Made by a program: the position numbers and the translations under genes. The notes beneath the pieces were generated by a model, which saw only the letters and a list, made by a program, of their open reading frames with translations, ran no database searches and was not told the DNA's origin. Shown in pieces: positions 5,510-6,978 of a stretch of DNA of 6,978 nt; position 1 is the first letter of the stretch; every line of letters starts with the position of its first letter. The stretch spans positions 1 to 6,978 of the forward strand of contig JACMPS010000049.1 of NCBI GenBank assembly GCA_014377395.1, written 5' to 3'. The stretch is from Chthonomonadaceae bacterium (lineage in GTDB: Bacteria; Armatimonadota; Chthonomonadetes; Chthonomonadales; Chthonomonadaceae).

Positions 5510-6978
5510 ATGGCGAAAGCAGATGTTGAGGCGATCAAGCAGGCGAAAGACGGACTGGACGTGTGGGACGACCTGCTACGGTATGCGAAAGAGGGTTTTG
5601 CGAGCATAGACCCCGAAGATTTCGTGCGGATGCGCTGGTATGGAATTTATCAGCAACAGCCGAACGAGGGGCATTTTATGCTCCGTGTGAAGATCACGAG
5701 CGGGAGCATGACGGCGGCGCAACTACGCGCAGTCGGTGAGGTTGCCCGCGATTACGGGCGAGGTATCGCCGACGTGACGACGCGACAGAATTTTCAGTTT
5801 CACTGGCTGACGATTGATACTCTGCCGATTGTCATTGAAAAACTCAATTCGGTTGGACTGACTACAACGGGAGCCTGTGGCGACATCACCCGCAACATTT
5901 GTGGTTGCCCTGTCGCCGGAGTAGACCCCCACGAATTGTACGATACCCGCGCCATTACCGAGGAAGTTCATCAGTACTTTTTGGGCAACAAAGAATTTTC
6001 GGATTTGCCCCGTAAGTACAAAATTTCGATTTCCGGGTGTCCGATTCACTGTAATCAGCCGGAAATCAATGATCTCGGTATTCAAGCCGTGGAGCGCACA
6101 AACGCCGATGGCACAAAAGAAATCGGGTTTCATGTGCGGGTCGGCGGGGGATTGTCTACACAGCCTTACCTGTCTCAACAACTCAATATGTTTGTGAAGC
6201 CGGAACAGGTGCTGGACATTTGCCGTGCCGTCACCACGATTTTCCGGGACGATGGCTACCGCCAGCGACGCAACCACACTCGCCTCAAGTTTTTGGTGGC
6301 GGATTGGGGAGCCGAAAAATTCCGGGATCGTATGATCGAAATTCTCGGTTGGACGCCGGAACCCGCAGTTGATGCACCGAAGCCGCGCACGGTTCAGCAG
6401 GATCACTTGGGGGTTCATGCTCAACAACAATCCGGCAAGTTCTGGATCGGTACTTCCGTGATTACGGGGCGCCTGACCTCAGATCAGATTATTGCCGCCG
6501 CCGACATCGCCGCGCAACATTGTGATGGTGAGGTTCGTGCCACCAATCAGCAGAACTTGCTTTTCCCCAACATTGACGAGTCCGAATTGGACACGGTGAA
6601 GGCGAAACTGAGAGGCGCGGGCTATCGCTGGGACGTATCCGCGTTTCATCTCGGTGCGGTTTCCTGCACGGGAAATGAGTTTTGCAATCTCGCGATTACG
6701 GAAACAAAAGGGCGACTGCGTGAGATCGTAGGTTATCTCGAAACAACGCTTGTGTGGAACGAGCCAATCCGAATTCATCTCAACGGTTGTCCGAATTCCT
6801 GCGGTCAGCATCACATTGGGGATATTGGGCTACAGGGTTGTAAGGCGCGACTGGAAGACGGTTCGCAAGTGGAAGCCTACGATGTTTGTCTTGGGGGGCG
6901 ATTGGGCGCGGATGCAAAATTCGTGCGCCCCATTTATCGCAAGGTTCCCGCAGACAAGGTGAAGTACGCTCTTGAAAA
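5510..6978 (+). CDS. Ferredoxin-type nitrite/sulfite reductase, 3' end outside the window
   Basis: The first 489 residues of a siroheme/[4Fe-4S] assimilatory reductase that carries out the six-electron reduction of sulfite to sulfide or nitrite to ammonia. The ATG at 5510 follows GGGAG by seven bases. The protein is the usual tandem duplication of ferredoxin-like and catalytic halves. The cluster and siroheme cysteines are Cys386 and Cys392 (CTGNEFC) and Cys427 and Cys431 (NGCPNSCGQH). Anion-binding basic residues are Arg92 (TTRQNFQFHW), Arg128 (GDITRN), Lys169 and Lys171 (RKYKISISGC). The first half also keeps a Cys-x3-Cys (177, 181; SGCPIHCNQPEIND) and Cys123, 131 and 133. No flavin or NAD(P)H domain precedes it, so ferredoxin is the likely donor. 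About 20-50 residues should be missing. Sulfite and nitrite specificity cannot be separated with confidence. The stop codon is off the window, but the frame is unbroken. Confidence 0.93.
   Translation, partial: MAKADVEAIKQAKDGLDVWDDLLRYAKEGFASIDPEDFVRMRWYGIYQQQPNEGHFMLRVKITSGSMTAAQLRAVGEVARDYGRGIADVTTRQNFQFHWLTIDTLPIVIEKLNSVGLTTTGACGDITRNICGCPVAGVDPHELYDTRAITEEVHQYFLGNKEFSDLPRKYKISISGCPIHCNQPEINDLGIQAVERTNADGTKEIGFHVRVGGGLSTQPYLSQQLNMFVKPEQVLDICRAVTTIFRDDGYRQRRNHTRLKFLVADWGAEKFRDRMIEILGWTPEPAVDAPKPRTVQQDHLGVHAQQQSGKFWIGTSVITGRLTSDQIIAAADIAAQHCDGEVRATNQQNLLFPNIDESELDTVKAKLRGAGYRWDVSAFHLGAVSCTGNEFCNLAITETKGRLREIVGYLETTLVWNEPIRIHLNGCPNSCGQHHIGDIGLQGCKARLEDGSQVEAYDVCLGGRLGADAKFVRPIYRKVPADKVKYALE

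Noticed and set aside
5482..5529. Short frame from ATG at 5482 overlapping the sulfite reductase start
   Set aside because: Fifteen codons, no ribosome site, out of frame with the reductase; the GGGAG before 5510 serves the real start.
5723..6430. Long antisense open frame (235 codons) on the - strand
   Set aside because: It lies entirely within the reductase, whose motifs are unmistakable; its own translation shows no family features.

Overview
The window looks like chromosomal DNA of a free-living bacterium of mid GC content. It uses strong Shine-Dalgarno sites and, at least twice, TTG start codons. A PEP-CTERM secreted protein implies a diderm cell envelope with an exosortase-type sorting system. 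The mix of PEP-CTERM protein, Tat-type intradiol dioxygenase and a large unassigned multidomain protein would fit an environmental lineage such as Armatimonadota or a relative, but that placement is a guess. No mobile element, CRISPR array, tRNA or rRNA is visible.

Layout: (1) 3-1475, + strand: the 3' part of a large unrecognised protein made of an N-terminal globular region, a Gly/Asn/Thr-rich linker and a C-terminal helical domain; a strong hairpin follows at 1561-1604. (2) 1642-2514, - strand: an exported PEP-CTERM protein. (3) 2740-3480, - strand: an exported intradiol ring-cleavage dioxygenase, with a probable terminator at 2631-2675. (4) 3573-4142, - strand: a PadR-family repressor with a histidine-rich N-terminus, like the nickel/iron-responsive E. 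coli YqjI (NfeR). (5) 4143-4532: a 390-base divergent control region. (6) 4533-5423, + strand: an aldo/keto reductase. (7) 5510-6978, + strand: a siroheme/[4Fe-4S] nitrite/sulfite reductase cut by the window edge.

The most interesting part is the control region. The padR promoter (TTGACA, 17 bases, TATCTT) sits inside a set of repeated dyads: a perfect 32-bp palindrome over the predicted transcription start, a second 16-bp copy of its core 58 bp upstream, and a half-site on the -35 box. On the other side, a strong promoter (TTGACT, 18 bases, TATAAT) reads toward the reductase genes. It carries one more exact half-site at its predicted start and, just downstream, a dyad that differs from the 7-1-7 Fur box at one position. 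The inferred picture is a metal-sensing PadR protein that represses itself and perhaps also the divergent reductase operon, with Fur-type iron control added. E. coli yqjH is likewise controlled by both YqjI and Fur, but here the likely targets are an aldo/keto reductase and an iron-rich siroheme enzyme. The dyads and promoters are read directly from the sequence; metal binding, repression and Fur control are inferences.
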